NCBI GenBank assembly: GCA_037367405.1
Contig: JAZKJV010000682.1
Coordinates: 1,348,501-1,412,500, forward strand
DNA length: 64,000 bases
Direction: 5' to 3'
Source of the DNA: Ottelia alismoides
Taxonomy: Eukaryota > Streptophyta > Magnoliopsida > Alismatales > Hydrocharitaceae
Shown: positions 11,848 through 24,023 of the stretch, piece by piece
Layout of the letters: every line of letters begins with the position of its first letter
Numbering within the stretch: position 1 is the stretch's first letter
Notes under the pieces: generated by a model
Told to the model about the DNA's origin: nothing
The model's database searches: none
The model's input: the letters and a program-made list of their open reading frames with translations, nothing else
Position numbers and translations under genes: made by a program

Positions 11848-12567
11848 CCAATTGATAACCTGACAGTTATCTGCGAGTCAGGTACCATAGTCTTTATCTG
11901 TCTCCCTCGGAGGATCTTTAGTCAGGTTACAGACTTCTTACTGACCACCAATGAACACCTTTAAAAAACGAGACTGTAGCACTCAGTTTTATGTGCCCTT
12001 AAGTTTGATAGTAGTGCCTTGTACCATCATGTATGGAGTGTACAAGGGCTTTGTCCCACTAGGAGTAGATGTCATGGTGGTCATATAGAAAGATCAGTGA
12101 AGTTTGTAGTTGTTCGAATATGCATGTATGGGCTGTGAGAAGCCTTAGAACTCACACACATATGCGTAGGAGGTTCGAACCCATAACAAACAGTAGACTA
12201 GGGGGTCCTCGGGGACTCTAATAGCGGCCTGGGAGGGGTATCGGGCCTTGCATCGTGGCTGACGGCACCTGTGGAGGGTTCTAGATGGCTGGCGACACCC
12301 AATAGTGTGTGCAAGGGAGATAGTGGAGCAGCATCACCTATAAGTGGTGCCCTGGAGCGCAAGTGAGGCCCCTTGGCGACGCCAAAAGGCTGTCAGTGGC
12401 TCCTGTTGGCTAGCGGTGGATGCAACAGCTCCCACGGGTGGTTGGAGGGTTTCGTGCAGGGCCCTAGGTGAGGGAAGAAGGCTCATGCAGGCTCTCGACA
12501 AGAGGAGAGGAGGCATGTAGGTGGCAGAAAGATTGTTTTTAGATCAGAACCCCAGTTTAGAATTGTT

Positions 12568-12579
12568 GCTCTGATACCA
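12568..12579 (-). promoter_or_regulatory. Copia primer-binding site (initiator tRNA-Met)
   Basis: The minus strand reads TGGTATCAGAGC directly inside the 5' LTR. This is the standard complement of the 3' end of initiator methionine tRNA that primes minus-strand synthesis in most plant copia elements. Confidence 0.9.
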
Positions 12580-12731
12580 CGTTGAGAAGAGAATGTATTG
12601 TTGTGTTTATTCCATGAGTCTAGAATTTCTTATATAGAGAGAAACTATAGAGAGCAAAAAGGGAGAATTGCATATAAGACCTTCAAGGGCTACAAGATTC
12701 AAATAAAATAGAAATATAAATAACTCTAACA
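12580..12731 (-). repeat. Copia 5' LTR
   Basis: The minus strand starts TGTTAGAGTTATTTATATTTC and the LTR ends next to the primer site. It differs from the 3' LTR at about 20-25 positions plus small indels. The target copy GGATG follows at 12732-12736. Confidence 0.85.
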
Positions 12732-12960
12732 GGATGGAAGACATGAAGATTGAGACTTGTGTTATTGTGCTCGGAACTCGGAGGGAATCACTTTTGTTAG
12801 CTAATTGGGTATCTTTTTGGTGGCTGGGCGCTTGAGGTAGAGTAACTGGATACTAATGATCAATAAGATGGAACGAAAGCGTGCAAGATGGCATGAATCG
12901 TTGGAGATGGTTACCATAAGAGGGTTGAGCATTGGGGATGAGGTGATCGGAGGATATGTT
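12732..12960 (+). pseudogene. L1-type LINE fragment A, 3' piece
   Basis: After the target duplication the reading resumes with words that follow the YADD box in plant L1 RT, then MINKMERKRARWHESLE (from 12856), equivalent to the family's INKMERKLARW block. Together with 7328-7790 this reconstitutes the pre-insertion LINE, which shows that the copia element landed in it. Confidence 0.65.
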
Positions 12961-13149
12961 CAGCTTGGAAGAGCTTTATCTGATCATTTTTGTCAGCTTT
13001 GCAAGAGATGTGGTGGGCTTCCTTGGAGATGGTCAGGGAGGGGGCAATGCAAATATCTCCATTGCAGGCAAAAGGGACGTACCCATGCAAAAATTTCGCA
13101 TGCGATCTCTGATCTTAATGAAGATGGTGCTCCATGACCTATGGCTTCC

Positions 13150-14710
13150 CTGTTTTCTTCTACAAGGTCTTTTGGAACATAGTAAAGGAAGACATTGTGG
13201 AAGTGGTTAGAGAGTTCTGGTTGGGGAACACGAGATTGAGCGTCTGAATAAGACATTGATTGTCTTTCTGCCCAAGGAAGACTCGACCGTTAACATGGAG
13301 GATTTCAGACCTATTGTGCTTCTAAATGGGATATATCTGATTGTGTCAAAATTTGGCCAATAGACTTAAGAAGGTTTTGCCTCATATTGAGGTTTATAGC
13401 TGGGAGATTTATGGTAGATTCTTTGGTTATGACTATGGAGATCTTGACAGATGGGAGGAGAAGGAAGATGGACTTCAGGAAAGCCAACAATAGCATTGAT
13501 TGGTTTTTTTTGTGGAATTGAGAAAAGAAAATTTCCAGAGCTGCGGATTTCTTGGATGAAAAGGTGTATCACCACCTCTTTTTTTCTCGATCGTAGTGAA
13601 TGACAAACCTCGCGAGGTTTCTTCCAACCTCAGTTGAGGAGTGCGACAAGGCTCTTCCCTCGCTCCGCTTTTGTTTGTGATTGTTGTTGATGCGCTTAAT
13701 ATAATCTTCCAGGCAGTGGTTCAGAGCGGCTCCTAGGGGTTCACATTGGGGGATCTTTCCATCCCCTTGCTACATGTCGATGATACCACCTTTTTCATCG
13801 AAGGGGGACCGAGGGAAGCAAGGGAGGCTGTCTCTCTGCTGGAGTTGTATGGTGGTTTTTGTGGACGACAACTTAACGGATCTAAGCCCACATTTGTTCC
13901 ATTCAACATAGAGTTGTTGGAGGTGCAGTGGTGTGCTAGCATTTTGGGCACCCCTACCCCACAAAGGACTTCACCGGTGAAGTTGGGTGTTCCACTTACA
14001 TTGTGAAGGTTGATGATGGAGCATTGGCTCCCTCTCATCGCAAAACTAAAGAATCAGCTTGCGGGATAGAAAACACGGTGCTTGTCAGGGGGAAAGAGTC
14101 ACGCTTCTTAAGATGATCCTCGTGACTATCCCATTGTTCTATTTATAGATCTTTAAACTCCCTCAGAAAATTTGACACCGTCTGGAAGCTATCATGAGAA
14201 GATTTTTCCGGGTATCCTCTGGTCGCGAGAGGAGTGGATTCGCTTTGGTGGCATGGGATGTAGTGGCTAGACCCTGCAAGTTGGGTGGTCTTGGGGTTTT
14301 GCGGTTATGTGAGATGAATAAAGCCCTGCTATCGAAATGGGTGATGCAAATATAGGGCCCAAGAGGACACAATATGCTCATTGCTGAGAAGTATTTATGG
14401 GGTCTTCGAGGAGAGGGGTGGGGAAACTTGGGGTCCTGATTTCTGGAGGAACATCTATTCGCTGATGGATGAGTTGCATCCTCTTTTTCATCCAGTTCTG
14501 GGAGATGATACAAAGTTCAGATTTGGAGGGACTGTTAGTCTGGGGGTTCTAAGCGAGAAATTTTCTAGGTTATTCTTGTTAACGGAAGACAAGTGGTTGA
14601 TGCACACGGAGAGAGTTATGACGAAGCAGCTGCACACACTCATTGCCCCTAATGTGGATTTGGCATGCTTGGACTATATAGAGGAGGAAGGCGTGTCATG
14701 AACCATCTAT
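13150..14710 (+). pseudogene. L1-type LINE fragment B (reverse transcriptase and C-terminus)
   Basis: A second LINE copy starts with a segment reading LNKTLIVFLPKEDSTVNMED then FRPIVLLNGIY, early RT motifs. It continues with LFVIVVDAL, LLHVDDTTFFIEGGPREA (the YADD box changed to HVDD) and NGSKPTFVPFN, then C-terminal-type sequence WRNIYSLMDELH and DDTKFRFGGTVSLG near 14440-14560. Frameshifts and stops are frequent. It is distinct from fragment A because it repeats the RT core. No poly(A) end or target duplication was identified. Confidence 0.7.
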
Positions 14711-15139
14711 TTTTCTCTTGTGCATGGGAGATGGAAGTATGGATAAGGGTAGGTCCTCCTTGGATGGACGCTTCTTCTGCGCCAGGCTTCTAGGAGACTT
14801 TTTGAGCACCGGTCTACCGTACGAGGGCTGATCGCACCAAAACTCTAGCATCATGCTGGGTGCTATTGATCTCCAAGAATGCGACGTCATTCAATGGGGG
14901 AAAATCACTATGTAGAAAATATTATTGCATATTCCCGATAATTTTTAATCTATGAAAATCACTGTTCTAATTAAATCTAGAGGAATAAAAGGTGTTTTCC
15001 ATGGGTGGCCACCGTTTAATGGCGACTCATCCGTTTCACCTTTAAAAAAGGATGGCGTGAATCTTCTTATAAGAGATGGACTCATTTTTTTGAAGACAGT
15101 CCTTTGAGCGATACCAATTTTCTTCCTTTCGTCTTGACT

Positions 15140-15730
15140 ATTGCTTGTTGGGGGTAAGAGACCACTTGGAGAAATTGATGCGCAGGATCTTTTGGGCAGG
15201 GAACAACCCTCGTGGAGTGAGTTTGGTTAGTTATAGGACGGTGATGCTGGCAAACAAGGATGATGAACTTGATGTGAGAAGCCTTGAGGAGATGAATTAA
15301 GCATTGCTGGCGAAGTGGGTTTCATGGATATAGGGAGATAATGATGATTTGGTGATCCGACTGTTGCATTCCATTTATGGGGTTTCCACAGATTTATCAT
15401 GTCATGAGTGATTAGCACGCACTCTGAATTTTCAGAGTGGAGTTGTTTCGAGTTTACCTGCGATGTCGTGCTTTTTCGAACTGCTGTTGGGGATGGAAGA
15501 GGTTTTCGCTTTTGGACCGAGATTGGATTGCATGTGGTATGTTTTGAGATTGATCCCACATCTGTTTGCGTTGGCTTTGAACGATGCAATTTCGGTTAGT
15601 GAGGCACGGGATGGGAATAATCAGTGCCTTCTTTTTCTTTCCGAGCTTTCAGACCAGAGAGCGGCTGATATCTTGACACTTCTGGAGGTTCTGACGGGGG
15701 TTAGGACCCCCACAATCGTTCGTGACCGTT
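15140..15730 (+). pseudogene. L1-type LINE fragment C
   Basis: Broken frames read MRRIFWAGNNPRGVSLVSYR and GRGFRFWTEIG, resembling the region after the RT in plant L1 elements, then SEARDGNNQCLLFLSELSDQ. It seems to be a separate, partly overlapping copy of the LINE C-terminus following fragment B. I infer the LINE identity from these words only. Confidence 0.5.
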
Positions 15731-15962
15731 GGACTTGAACGATGGCTGCTTATCTGTCAACAACCTTACATGGCTTTGTATGAGATCTCGATTTCCAACC
15801 CGAGCATCGTCTCCTCTGAATACATGCACATTTGCCCTTCGGAACTCCTCATGTTCCTTGTAATCTTACTCCTCATGTTCCTTGTAATCTTACGCTTTAA
15901 TTTATGAACACACAATTTTTAGGTGAACGTCTCCTTGACGCCTTATCTTTTTTCTTTAAAAA

Positions 15963-16280
15963 AAGGGATTCAGAATAATGAGATCAAAGGAAAGTTGGTA
16001 TAGCTTTGATAGATAATAAGATGAAAGAAATCTGCTTAAGATAGTTTGGCCATTTGCAAAGGAGGTCGATTGATACACCAATTAGAAGATGCGAGAATTG
16101 GGATGTTAGGTCAGTTTAGAGGGGGCGAGGAAGGCCCAAGAAGTATTGGAATGAGACTATTTGAAGGGAACTTAGTTATTTCAATTTAAGCCCGAGAATG
16201 ACCTAAAATATATATGAATGGAGGCAAAAAATCCAGGTAGCTGACCCTACTTAATTGTGAGAAAATGCTTTATTATTATA
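15963..16280 (+). pseudogene. RTE-type LINE 3' tail, copy 1
   Basis: It is a diverged direct copy of the next feature, with the words FGHLQRRSIDTPIRR and RGRGRPKKYW recognisable across frames and the terminal ADPT-like block. It ends with a short TTATTATTATA tract, like the simple-sequence tails of RTE elements. Confidence 0.65.
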
Positions 16281-16374
16281 TGGAGAAATCAATAGAGATG
16301 TTACTCATAGAATAAATACATGTTAGCTAAAGTGGAGATGAGCCTCTACTATTCTATGTGATAGAAAAAATCCT

Positions 16375-16850
16375 TTGAAAATGAAAGGAAATTAGTACAA
16401 AGCAGCAGTGAGACTTGATATGCTCTATGAATCTGAATGCTGGCATGTAAACCATAAACATGTGCAAAGAATGACAATCACCGAAATGAAAATGTTAAGT
16501 AGGATGTGTGGCCATACATGAAAAGATCAGATTCAGAATGATGCGATCAGAAAGAAAGTTGGTGTAGCTCCGATAGAGGATAAATGAGAGAAAATCGCTT
16601 AAAATAGTTTGGCCATTTGCAATGGAGGTCGACTGATGCACCGGTTTAAAGATGTGAGATATGGGATGCTGAGCCGGCTAAAGAGGCGAGGTAGGCCCAA
16701 GAAGTATTGGGATGAGACTATCTGAAGGGATTTTAGTTGTTTGGATCTAAGCTCAAGAATAACATAAGATAGATCTGAATGGAGGCAAAGAATCCATGTC
16801 ACCGAACCTACTTAATGTGGGAAAAGGCTTTGTTGTAGTTGTTGTATTTT
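16375..16850 (+). pseudogene. RTE-type LINE 3' tail, copy 2
   Basis: Across broken frames the segment reads as the C-terminal part of plant RTE/BovB-type LINEs: a LYESECWHVNHKHVQRM block, KVGVAPIEDK, a WFGHLQWRSTDAPV-type block, RRGRPKKYWDET and EWRQRIHVTEPT, followed by a GTTGTAGTTGTTGT tail. The TTG-rich tail and the order of the blocks support RTE. It was part of the RT/C-terminal protein and is now non-coding. Confidence 0.75.
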
Positions 16851-17039
16851 TAATTAACAGAAGAGATTACCCTTGAAGACATCTGATTGAATCTTTGAAC
16901 TCTCAAACTTCTTTACATAGCTTCTACGAATCGTGGAGACACACATGCTATGGGGTTGGTAACAACCCATGAAAAAGAGTTATGATACATTTGAAAAGTA
17001 TTAGAAGGAGAGGAAATCAAAATTCAAAGAATCAATCCA

Positions 17040-17735
17040 AAAGATGGCTGTAACTACTGCAAGGAAACACGACGTTGGAGGGGGGGATTGCTCGAAGAAG
17101 AAAGACAAGGCCACAATGCTGCAGTGGCTTAAGGAGGAGGTGATTCAGATGATGATATCATCGTCATGCATCACATTTATTCTGATACGATTTGGCTTCT
17201 TGTTTCTGGTTATTCCCCTCACATGGCTTCCTACAAAGATTGGTTCTTTACCTAGGAGAACATCAATGATGGAAGCGCTGTTATAAGGAACGATGCATTG
17301 GACAAAGTTACTGACATCAATTCCATAGAATTAGGAAACATTATGGGATGGTGAGGATTGATTCATATGTTAGTCGTGCTGCATACTCGAGGAAGTGTCT
17401 GAGATATCCTGTGAAGTCTTGGAGTCAAGGGATACATCTAAAATTAGAGATATCATGTGAAGGGATCTCGTCATCTAGGTTATTAAGACCCTTTATATTT
17501 TGCATGGATCTACAATTACTGACTTTGTTGCACTAATATTTGCAGCCATAAAAATCAAAATACAAATTGTAGCACGTGCGAATAAGACTTCTGAGTCAGA
17601 AGGGGATGGCCATTTTCAATCAGATTGTTCTCATCGGAGATCTTAAACCATTACTATAACAATGTGGAGGATGGATCCTTCATCTTTTGCTAGTTTATGT
17701 TGACGATTTGCTGCTGTTACTCAAAAGAAAAACAA
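17040..17735 (+). pseudogene. Copia retroelement remnant (protease, then RT YVDD box)
   Basis: A plus-strand copia relic. At 17130-17320 frames give IWLLVSGYSSHMASYKDWF, corresponding to the protease active-site region (usually WLLDSGCSxHM, so the catalytic Asp is changed to Val here), followed by an IRNDALDKV block. After a large deletion, 17670-17735 gives LVYVDDLLLLLK, the RT catalytic box. Integrase and the N-terminal RT are missing. The RT continues only after an insertion at 18840. Confidence 0.7.
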
Positions 17736-17739
17736 CGTC

Positions 17740-18820
17740 GACGATCTTAGGTATTTTGCTCCAATAACCCTTTTTTGTTTTTATAATTACACCTTGACCA
17801 CTATTGTTTCAAATTACACGTAGCATGGATGGTTGTTTACCTTTAGATGACATAATCTTGAGTCAACTTCCCTTCTTCCTTGTCCATTAAATTTGAAAGA
17901 ATTTGTTAAAATTTGACCAATTTACCCCCACAGATAAACTCCATTTATGGATCATCACTCCCTTTTTCCTCTTTCACCATGTGCATATCTGTAGGAAGCT
18001 TGATCTTAGGAAGATAGAGGTCATTGGCATGGATATCCCACATGTATATGGGTGCTGATTAGGGAAAATGTGCGCAGATACAACAACCCGTGATGATATG
18101 TTTTCTTATGTATGGTTGTACAAATTTGATTGCGGGGGAACATCAGTGATGTAGATGCGAGTCATGCGACCTCCATCGTAGTGGAACTTCGAACATGGTT
18201 AAGCAACAACGGAAGATGGGGGGTGAAAGAGAACGGTTGTGAGATGGGGGGTTGTTTGTTGGAAGGTAGCAAATACCGATCTGGTTGCCAATGGGTCAGG
18301 AATGTTGAGCCTACGATGATTGCTGGAACTCTTTTGACTGTTGATCCTAGAAGGATTTTCCCAAGATTCTGGAACACCACCATTTTTGTGATTCCCTTAC
18401 AATTTGCAAGAAGTCCAGTTTCTATTATGATTCCGTACTTGGATTTCTAACTGATCAACTGTCGGAGGTGAGGAAGGAGTAATGTCTTCACACTGTCGAT
18501 CATCAGCGAATGAATAAGATTAGACCGAGAAAAGGAGGAGACAACAATTCCATTGATGGGATTGCCACGACACTGTTGGGGAAATCAGCTAGGAGAATAA
18601 GGGAAAGTGGTAGCTAAAATATTAAGAAATTCACCCCATCGGATAGATATCTGGCTAAATTAACATGGAGAGGTGGTTGGGTTAGTGAGTATGGTAATGG
18701 CATGAATCAATGTATAAGACGGAGTAACTATCCTGGGTTCAACTTGTAACTTGAAATTATAGAGGGGCATGGTGTACTTGTGAAAGTATAAATGGTTGAG
18801 TGTAAAAATCCCATGATCTT
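17740..18820. other. Insertion separating two parts of a copia RT remnant
   Basis: About 1.1 kb separates the YVDD box (17.7 kb) from the next RT block (18.84 kb). It contains a 106-codon open frame (18130-18450, plus) with no recognised domain. I found no terminal repeats, so it may be a decayed insertion or rearranged DNA. Confidence 0.4.
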
Positions 18821-18829
18821 TAGAAGCTC

Positions 18830-18982
18830 CTTAGTTTAGAGGTTGACGTAAAGGATCTTGGTTCACTGAAGAAGATTTTTGGAATGGAAATAGTCAGGAA
18901 TTGTCAGGACCCTGGTTCAAAGTACGCTGAATCAGTGATGTAGATATGAACCAAGGAGACCAAGGACATCAAATCTCACCAA
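18830..18982 (+). pseudogene. Copia reverse transcriptase, segment after the YVDD box
   Basis: It reads LEVDVKDLGSLKKIFGMEIV, the block that follows YVDD in copia RT. It runs to the target site of the solo LTR at 18983, showing that the LTR element landed in this older copia remnant. Confidence 0.65.
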
Positions 18983-18987
18983 GTTCT

Positions 18988-21611
18988 TGAAGGATATGGT
19001 TATATCCTCAAGCGCATCACGGAAGCGTGAGCGTCGTATCGAATACGACGAAGAGCGACTAGTCGCACTAGTTGCTCGATGCAGCGGAATTTAAAAATTT
19101 TATACGACGAAACCACATGATCCAAGAACACTTCTCGGATCGTTTCGTCTAAACCACAAACAAGTAATTAGGATTACCTCTTGAAGTGTGGTTGCGATCA
19201 AGTCTCTAAACGAAGAGACCTCCTGTCTCAAGTCCGATCCGACGGAGGAGACGCTTGCGAGCGCGGGGATGAACCGCGTGCTTCTCGCAATCCATGTTGA
19301 TGATCCAAGCGGCGGATCTCCTAATCTCGACACACGAGATCCGACGTCTTCTTCACGAGCGGGGCGCACCGAAGGAGACGGAGATCCACGAGCAGAAGAA
19401 CGTGCAGCATAACGACGATGCCGCGGCGATGGAGAACCTCTCCATGGCATCCATGGTGGACGGCCATGAGAGGGAGAGAGAGGGCTGACCTCTAGAGAGA
19501 AAGAGAGAGAGAGAGATGCTTCTCAAGCATTGTGTGTAAAGAGAGAGCCAAGAATGCCTCTCTATTTATAGGGTTTTGGGATCCATGGATCTCAATCCAT
19601 GTGTCATATAAAATCAATGGATGAGATTGATTTATGACAATCCAATGGTCAAGATTGTTGTTGGTAAAAGCCAACAACTTGTGATTTAATTTTGATTAAA
19701 TATATTTGATAAATCAAATAAATATAATACCAAATTAAACCACACAAATAGAGAGAGAGAAAATAAGGGAGATACACCTTCCTCTTTGGAAGGGGGGGGA
19801 CGGCCACCAATTCCCTCAAGGAATTGGTGCCGCCCCCTCCTTTCCAAAAGGGGAGGGAAATCTCCTTGATTTTCTCTCCATCCAATTTCCAACAACAATT
19901 TGTTGGTATTTTAATTCACCAAAATAATTCTCAATTAATTTTGAGAATATTGCAATCTTGACATTGAATTATTGTGAATCAAATTCACAACCCAAAACAA
20001 AATGTAATTTACATTTTCAATTAATTAAACAATGTGTATCCAATACACATTAATAATTAATCTACTAATATAAATTATATTTAACTCTCTCTAATACATT
20101 ATAAATCACATTTATAATATATTATGAATAATTGGATATTACTATCCACATTATTCTTATCCTTGATAATTAAATCATATTTAATCATCTTGGATCTCTT
20201 TATCTCATGTGTTCAAATAATATGAATCACATTCACATTATTCACATCTTTGATAATTTATCTAAGATAACTCTCCTTATAATATGAATCAAATTCATAT
20301 TATTCATGATAATTAAATCACATTTAATTATCCATTTTCTCAATGCTCGGATACATATATCAACAATAGAATTATCCATGAACTCTTTCAAGGACAATGC
20401 GCTTTCTCCGCGAATACTTGGAGATAAGGACAGGGCGATTGTATTGTTCCACGTATAGTGACATGGATATTGAGATCACATCTCAAATCCAGATCTCGGG
20501 CCTCCCATAGATGCTTGATTAAATCAAGACCGCAAATCTAATCTTCTCATTGAATCTGAATCACATTCAGATTAATGTCCAACATTTGGACTAAGATCAG
20601 ATTACTTCTCTATTAAGAGGAGTCACTAAAATCCAGACCCGTTTCATCACTCCCTAGGAATGGAAGCGTCATGGTTATACAACCGTTTATGATCACATCA
20701 CCCTCAGGCATTCCCAATACCTGTACATCCTGCATACTGGAAGACTCAGAATAAACCCGAAGTATTGGATCAACTTTATAGTGTCTACTTCATGGTTTTA
20801 TCAGTAAGTTTCTTATTCGATCATTGGGAGTCGGTATTGATCATATACTTTCCAAAAGCATATATCATACCTAGGTCTTGATCATATACTTTCCAAAAGT
20901 ATATATCAAACCTACAAATTCAGTCAAGCTTCCAAAGCGAGACGACCGTGCGCACGGAATTTGATTCTTCTCAATATCTCATGAGTGAGCTCATGTCTTC
21001 CGGTTCAGTAGTGAACCTGTATGATCCCTTTGATAGATCGTATTACTCATATGCCCTTATATGCACACCATCGCGCCGGTGTATAGACCTTGATTAGGCC
21101 ATCAACCTATTGGTCTGCCAAATGTACATACTCAGACATATAGTAACACATCTGTCTCCGGTCAGAGGATGTGTGCCTATATCATGACAGCATATGATAT
21201 AGGACTTTGGTTATCTCGATCTCGTTAAGTCAACTCTTTGACCTAACTCATCCGACACCTCCGAATCTCTATTCCTATGCAGAGGACCTGCATCAAGAGG
21301 TCGGTCAGATATCAACCTAAATGAGATAGGATTGCCATCTCCTACTCAGGCTGGAGATCATCTCTTAATAATCATTTGACGGTGCTTGATGAGTCCTCAA
21401 TCTAACTCATTAGATATTCATCTAAGCACCAGCCTCTATGATTCAATAATTGAATCAACAGCTGTATGATTATTAAGATGGCCATGGTACATAACCCTAA
21501 TTGCACTAAGGGACCTATTATGCAAATTATGTATTCTTCATTTCAGATCAAGGAGTGAATCGCAACAACATTTATTGCATAATGGCTTGCCGTAGGCTCG
21601 CATTTCCAACA
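18988..21611 (-). repeat. Solo LTR, 2.6 kb, probably copia-type
   Basis: The 2624-bp unit has TG..CA ends (TGAAGGATATGG at left, CATTTCCAACA at right) and a perfect 5-bp target duplication GTTCT at 18983-18987 and 21612-21616. On the minus strand it starts TGTTGGAAATGCGAGCC. No internal domain or second LTR lies beside it, so it is a solo LTR left by recombination between the two LTRs. The size and general composition resemble large copia LTRs of the SIRE/Maximus type, which is inference. It includes GAGAGA tracts, an inverted repeat of TCAAGGAATTGGTG type near 19815 and many AATTAAATCACATTTA-like repeats at 20.0-20.35 kb. Short ORFs inside it are chance. Confidence 0.85.
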
Positions 21612-21616
21612 GTTCT

Positions 21617-22098
21617 TTCTCACAAAGGTCTTCTTAATGTAATAGAAGGGACATCTTCATCACTTCTTTAAGCAGATAATTATTGATATACATCATATAT
21701 ACAGACAGTAAATGATTTTCAGAGATAAAAACCTAAGATGAAATCTCGATCAATCATAGCAGAAAAGTACATGCTTTGCATTGCAGAAAAATTGAAGCAT
21801 ATACACAAATAGTGAATCAACTGCTATTACTATTGTCTCTTAAGTGCATACACCAGAGGACCTCAAGACAATAATAGTATCTCGAAAGCTCAATCATCAA
21901 CTTAAACACGAAGTTTACAACATTAACCTCCGCATTCATTATGCATCAGATTTTTACTCACAATTCCCCTTTAGAGAACCTGAATGATCTGCTCACTATG
22001 CAGGAAAACTACCTCTTGCTTGCAGCAACTGGAGTGCAAAAAACTGTACAGGGTGTGTGTAGGAACTACTGGGCAACAAATCGGGGATCTACTGCCGT
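21617..22098. other. 3' flank of the kinase gene
   Basis: This lies between the solo LTR and the kinase stop codon. It probably contains the kinase 3' UTR (minus strand). I see no other gene. Confidence 0.5.
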
Positions 22099-24023
22099 CT
22101 AAGTTTGAAGAGGGAAAGCGGAAGATCTTGGATATGCACTCCTCCCGTTCCAAGGTTCCCGTGGTCTGTCAGTGGCATTGTTGCTGTTCGAAATATGTCC
22201 TGCTCCCGAACCTTGCAACTGTTCCAAAGCCTTCATGACTTCATCCATTGTTGGTCTGTACTTTGCTTCCGACGATAAACATCGAAGAGCTAAATGAGCT
22301 ACATTCTGAGCCTCAGGTAGTGAGTACTGACCATCTAGACGGGAGTCCATTATGCGAACAAGTTTTCGTTTGTTGGTGAGGTACGGCCTAGCCCAGTTTA
22401 CTAGATTTTGTTCACCAAACGGGCGATTCTTGTCGATTGCACGTTTCCCAGATAACAGCTCGAGGAGAACAACACCGAAGCTGTAAACATCAGACTTTGT
22501 TGTGAGGTGGCCTGTGAAGCAGTAGTTAAACATCAGAACCCAGAAAGAAATGTTTCAGCCATTTACTACAAGAATCCAATATGAGGGATCTATTCAATAT
22601 GAGGGATCTATAGAACTTATACCCAATTTAACATGAGGGGTCTATGCATGTATCATGTGGACTTATGCTGGTATTTTTTTATGGACGTACCGGTGGCAAG
22701 GTAATCGGGTGCAGCATAGCCATAGGTGCCATCACCCTTGTCGAAACATGGCTTTTATCATCAGTTGGTGCATCTTTTGCCAGCCCAAAATCCGAAAGCT
22801 TTGCGTCATAATTCTGCAAGTGATGAAGAATGAGCAGTTGTAGATTTTCCTTAATCAGACTACTAAACAGGCAACTCTCCCAAGTCAGGTAGTAAACACA
22901 AATGTACCGAGTCCAGAAGAACGTTCGACGTCTTGAAGTCCCGATATATGACCTTGGTCTCAGCGCTATGGAGAAAGGCAAGACCCTTCGCAGCTCCAAG
23001 CGCGACCTTCATCCTTAGCTTCCAAGAAAGCGGCTGAAAGTAAGACCCCCCTGTATTAGCAGCAAAAAACACATTTAAGTCTGCTTAAGTAGGCCCATCT
23101 ATGCTCTTTTTCTCAGTTTCTTAACAAAACCAGAAAAGCCAAGCTGTGAAAGGAAATGATCTCACTTCGGAAAAGATGATTCTCCAAACTGCCCTTGGGC
23201 ATGAACTCGTAGACAAGCAGGCGGCGTTCGTCTTCCAAGCAGTATCCTATCAGCTTCACAAGATTGGGATGATGCAGTTGGCCAAGATAATTAACCTCTG
23301 CCTGGTTTTAACAACAAGTGAATCATTTTAATGCGGGAATTGTGCATCTAGCCAAGTTAAGAGGCTCTTATGAGAATCGAAATATGGCAAAACATACCAG
23401 CCATTCCTTGTGGCCCTGGAAACCATCCTGGTTAAGCCTCTTGACAGCAATAACCAGCCCCATCCCGGGCTTGGTCGGTGCCAAGCTCTTCTCGTCGATC
23501 CATCCCTTGAACACAGAGCCGAATCCGCCCTCACCCAGCACGCTGTCTGGTCGGAAGTTCCTGGTCGCGATCTTCAGATCACTGAAGGTGAAACTTCTCA
23601 GATTTGAGGCCTGCAAGATCTCATCCGCATCAAGGGGCGCGCTGAAGCCAGATCCCTTCCCATTCTTGCTGCCACTTGCTCCATCCACTTCTTTGCTGGC
23701 TAATCTAGAATTCGTACCTGTATGCAGAAAAGTTCAGATGAAGTTAAATCCGATCGAAATATAGTTTCAATCTTTCTCAACCGAACTACACGATTTATCC
23801 AAAATTTGGTAAAAAAAAAAGACCATGTTTCTGGGTTTCTTCTCAAAGCGGAAAAGCAGACACCTTTCTTGTTCCAGTTCGATCAAATTCGAGAACCCAT
23901 ATGCAAGAAATGGATAATTATGAATTCGTGAGGATGATCGAGAGCGATCAATCTCTGACCTGAGAGTACGAAGCTGCGGAAAGGGCTGACGGCCTCGAAT
24001 CTGCCACTCAAGCAGCCGCCCAT
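22099..24023 (-). CDS. RLCK-VII / PBL-type receptor-like cytoplasmic kinase, with one-base deletion
   Basis: A membrane-anchored Ser/Thr kinase of the PBL family, which relays signals from pattern-recognition and other receptor kinases at the plasma membrane. My exon model is 24023-23960, 23717-23398, 23301-23166, 23050-22908, 22813-22691 and 22511-22099, with GT/AG borders throughout. The N-terminus MGGCLSGR has Gly2 for myristoylation and Cys4 for palmitoylation. The kinase domain shows [11 protein letters not shown] (P-loop), VIAVKRLN (ATP Lys), [10 protein letters not shown] (catalytic Asp), SDFGLAK (Mg-binding), a P+1 loop, then [20 protein letters not shown] and a Ser/Asn-rich tail. The exons sum to 1199 nt, one short of a whole frame. 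The missing base lies in the codons for RVMGTYGY (near 22728-22731), and without it the frame ends soon after. The APE motif reads APD. It is either a recent pseudogene or a base-call error. The expected length is about 399 residues, normal for the family. Confidence 0.9.

Larger units (their letters stand above)
7791..12731 (-). mobile_element. Degenerate copia retrotransposon nested in a LINE
   Basis: The full element lies on the minus strand, so the 5' LTR is on the right (12580-12731) and the 3' LTR on the left (7791-7937). A perfect 5-bp target duplication GGATG flanks it (7786-7790 and 12732-12736). The order is LTR, initiator-Met-type primer site, gag, integrase, RT, RNase H, PPT, LTR, as expected for Ty1/copia. 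The reading frame is broken many times, so the element cannot move by itself. The two short LTRs (147 and 152 bp) differ at roughly 15% of sites by eye, indicating an old insertion. Confidence 0.9.
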
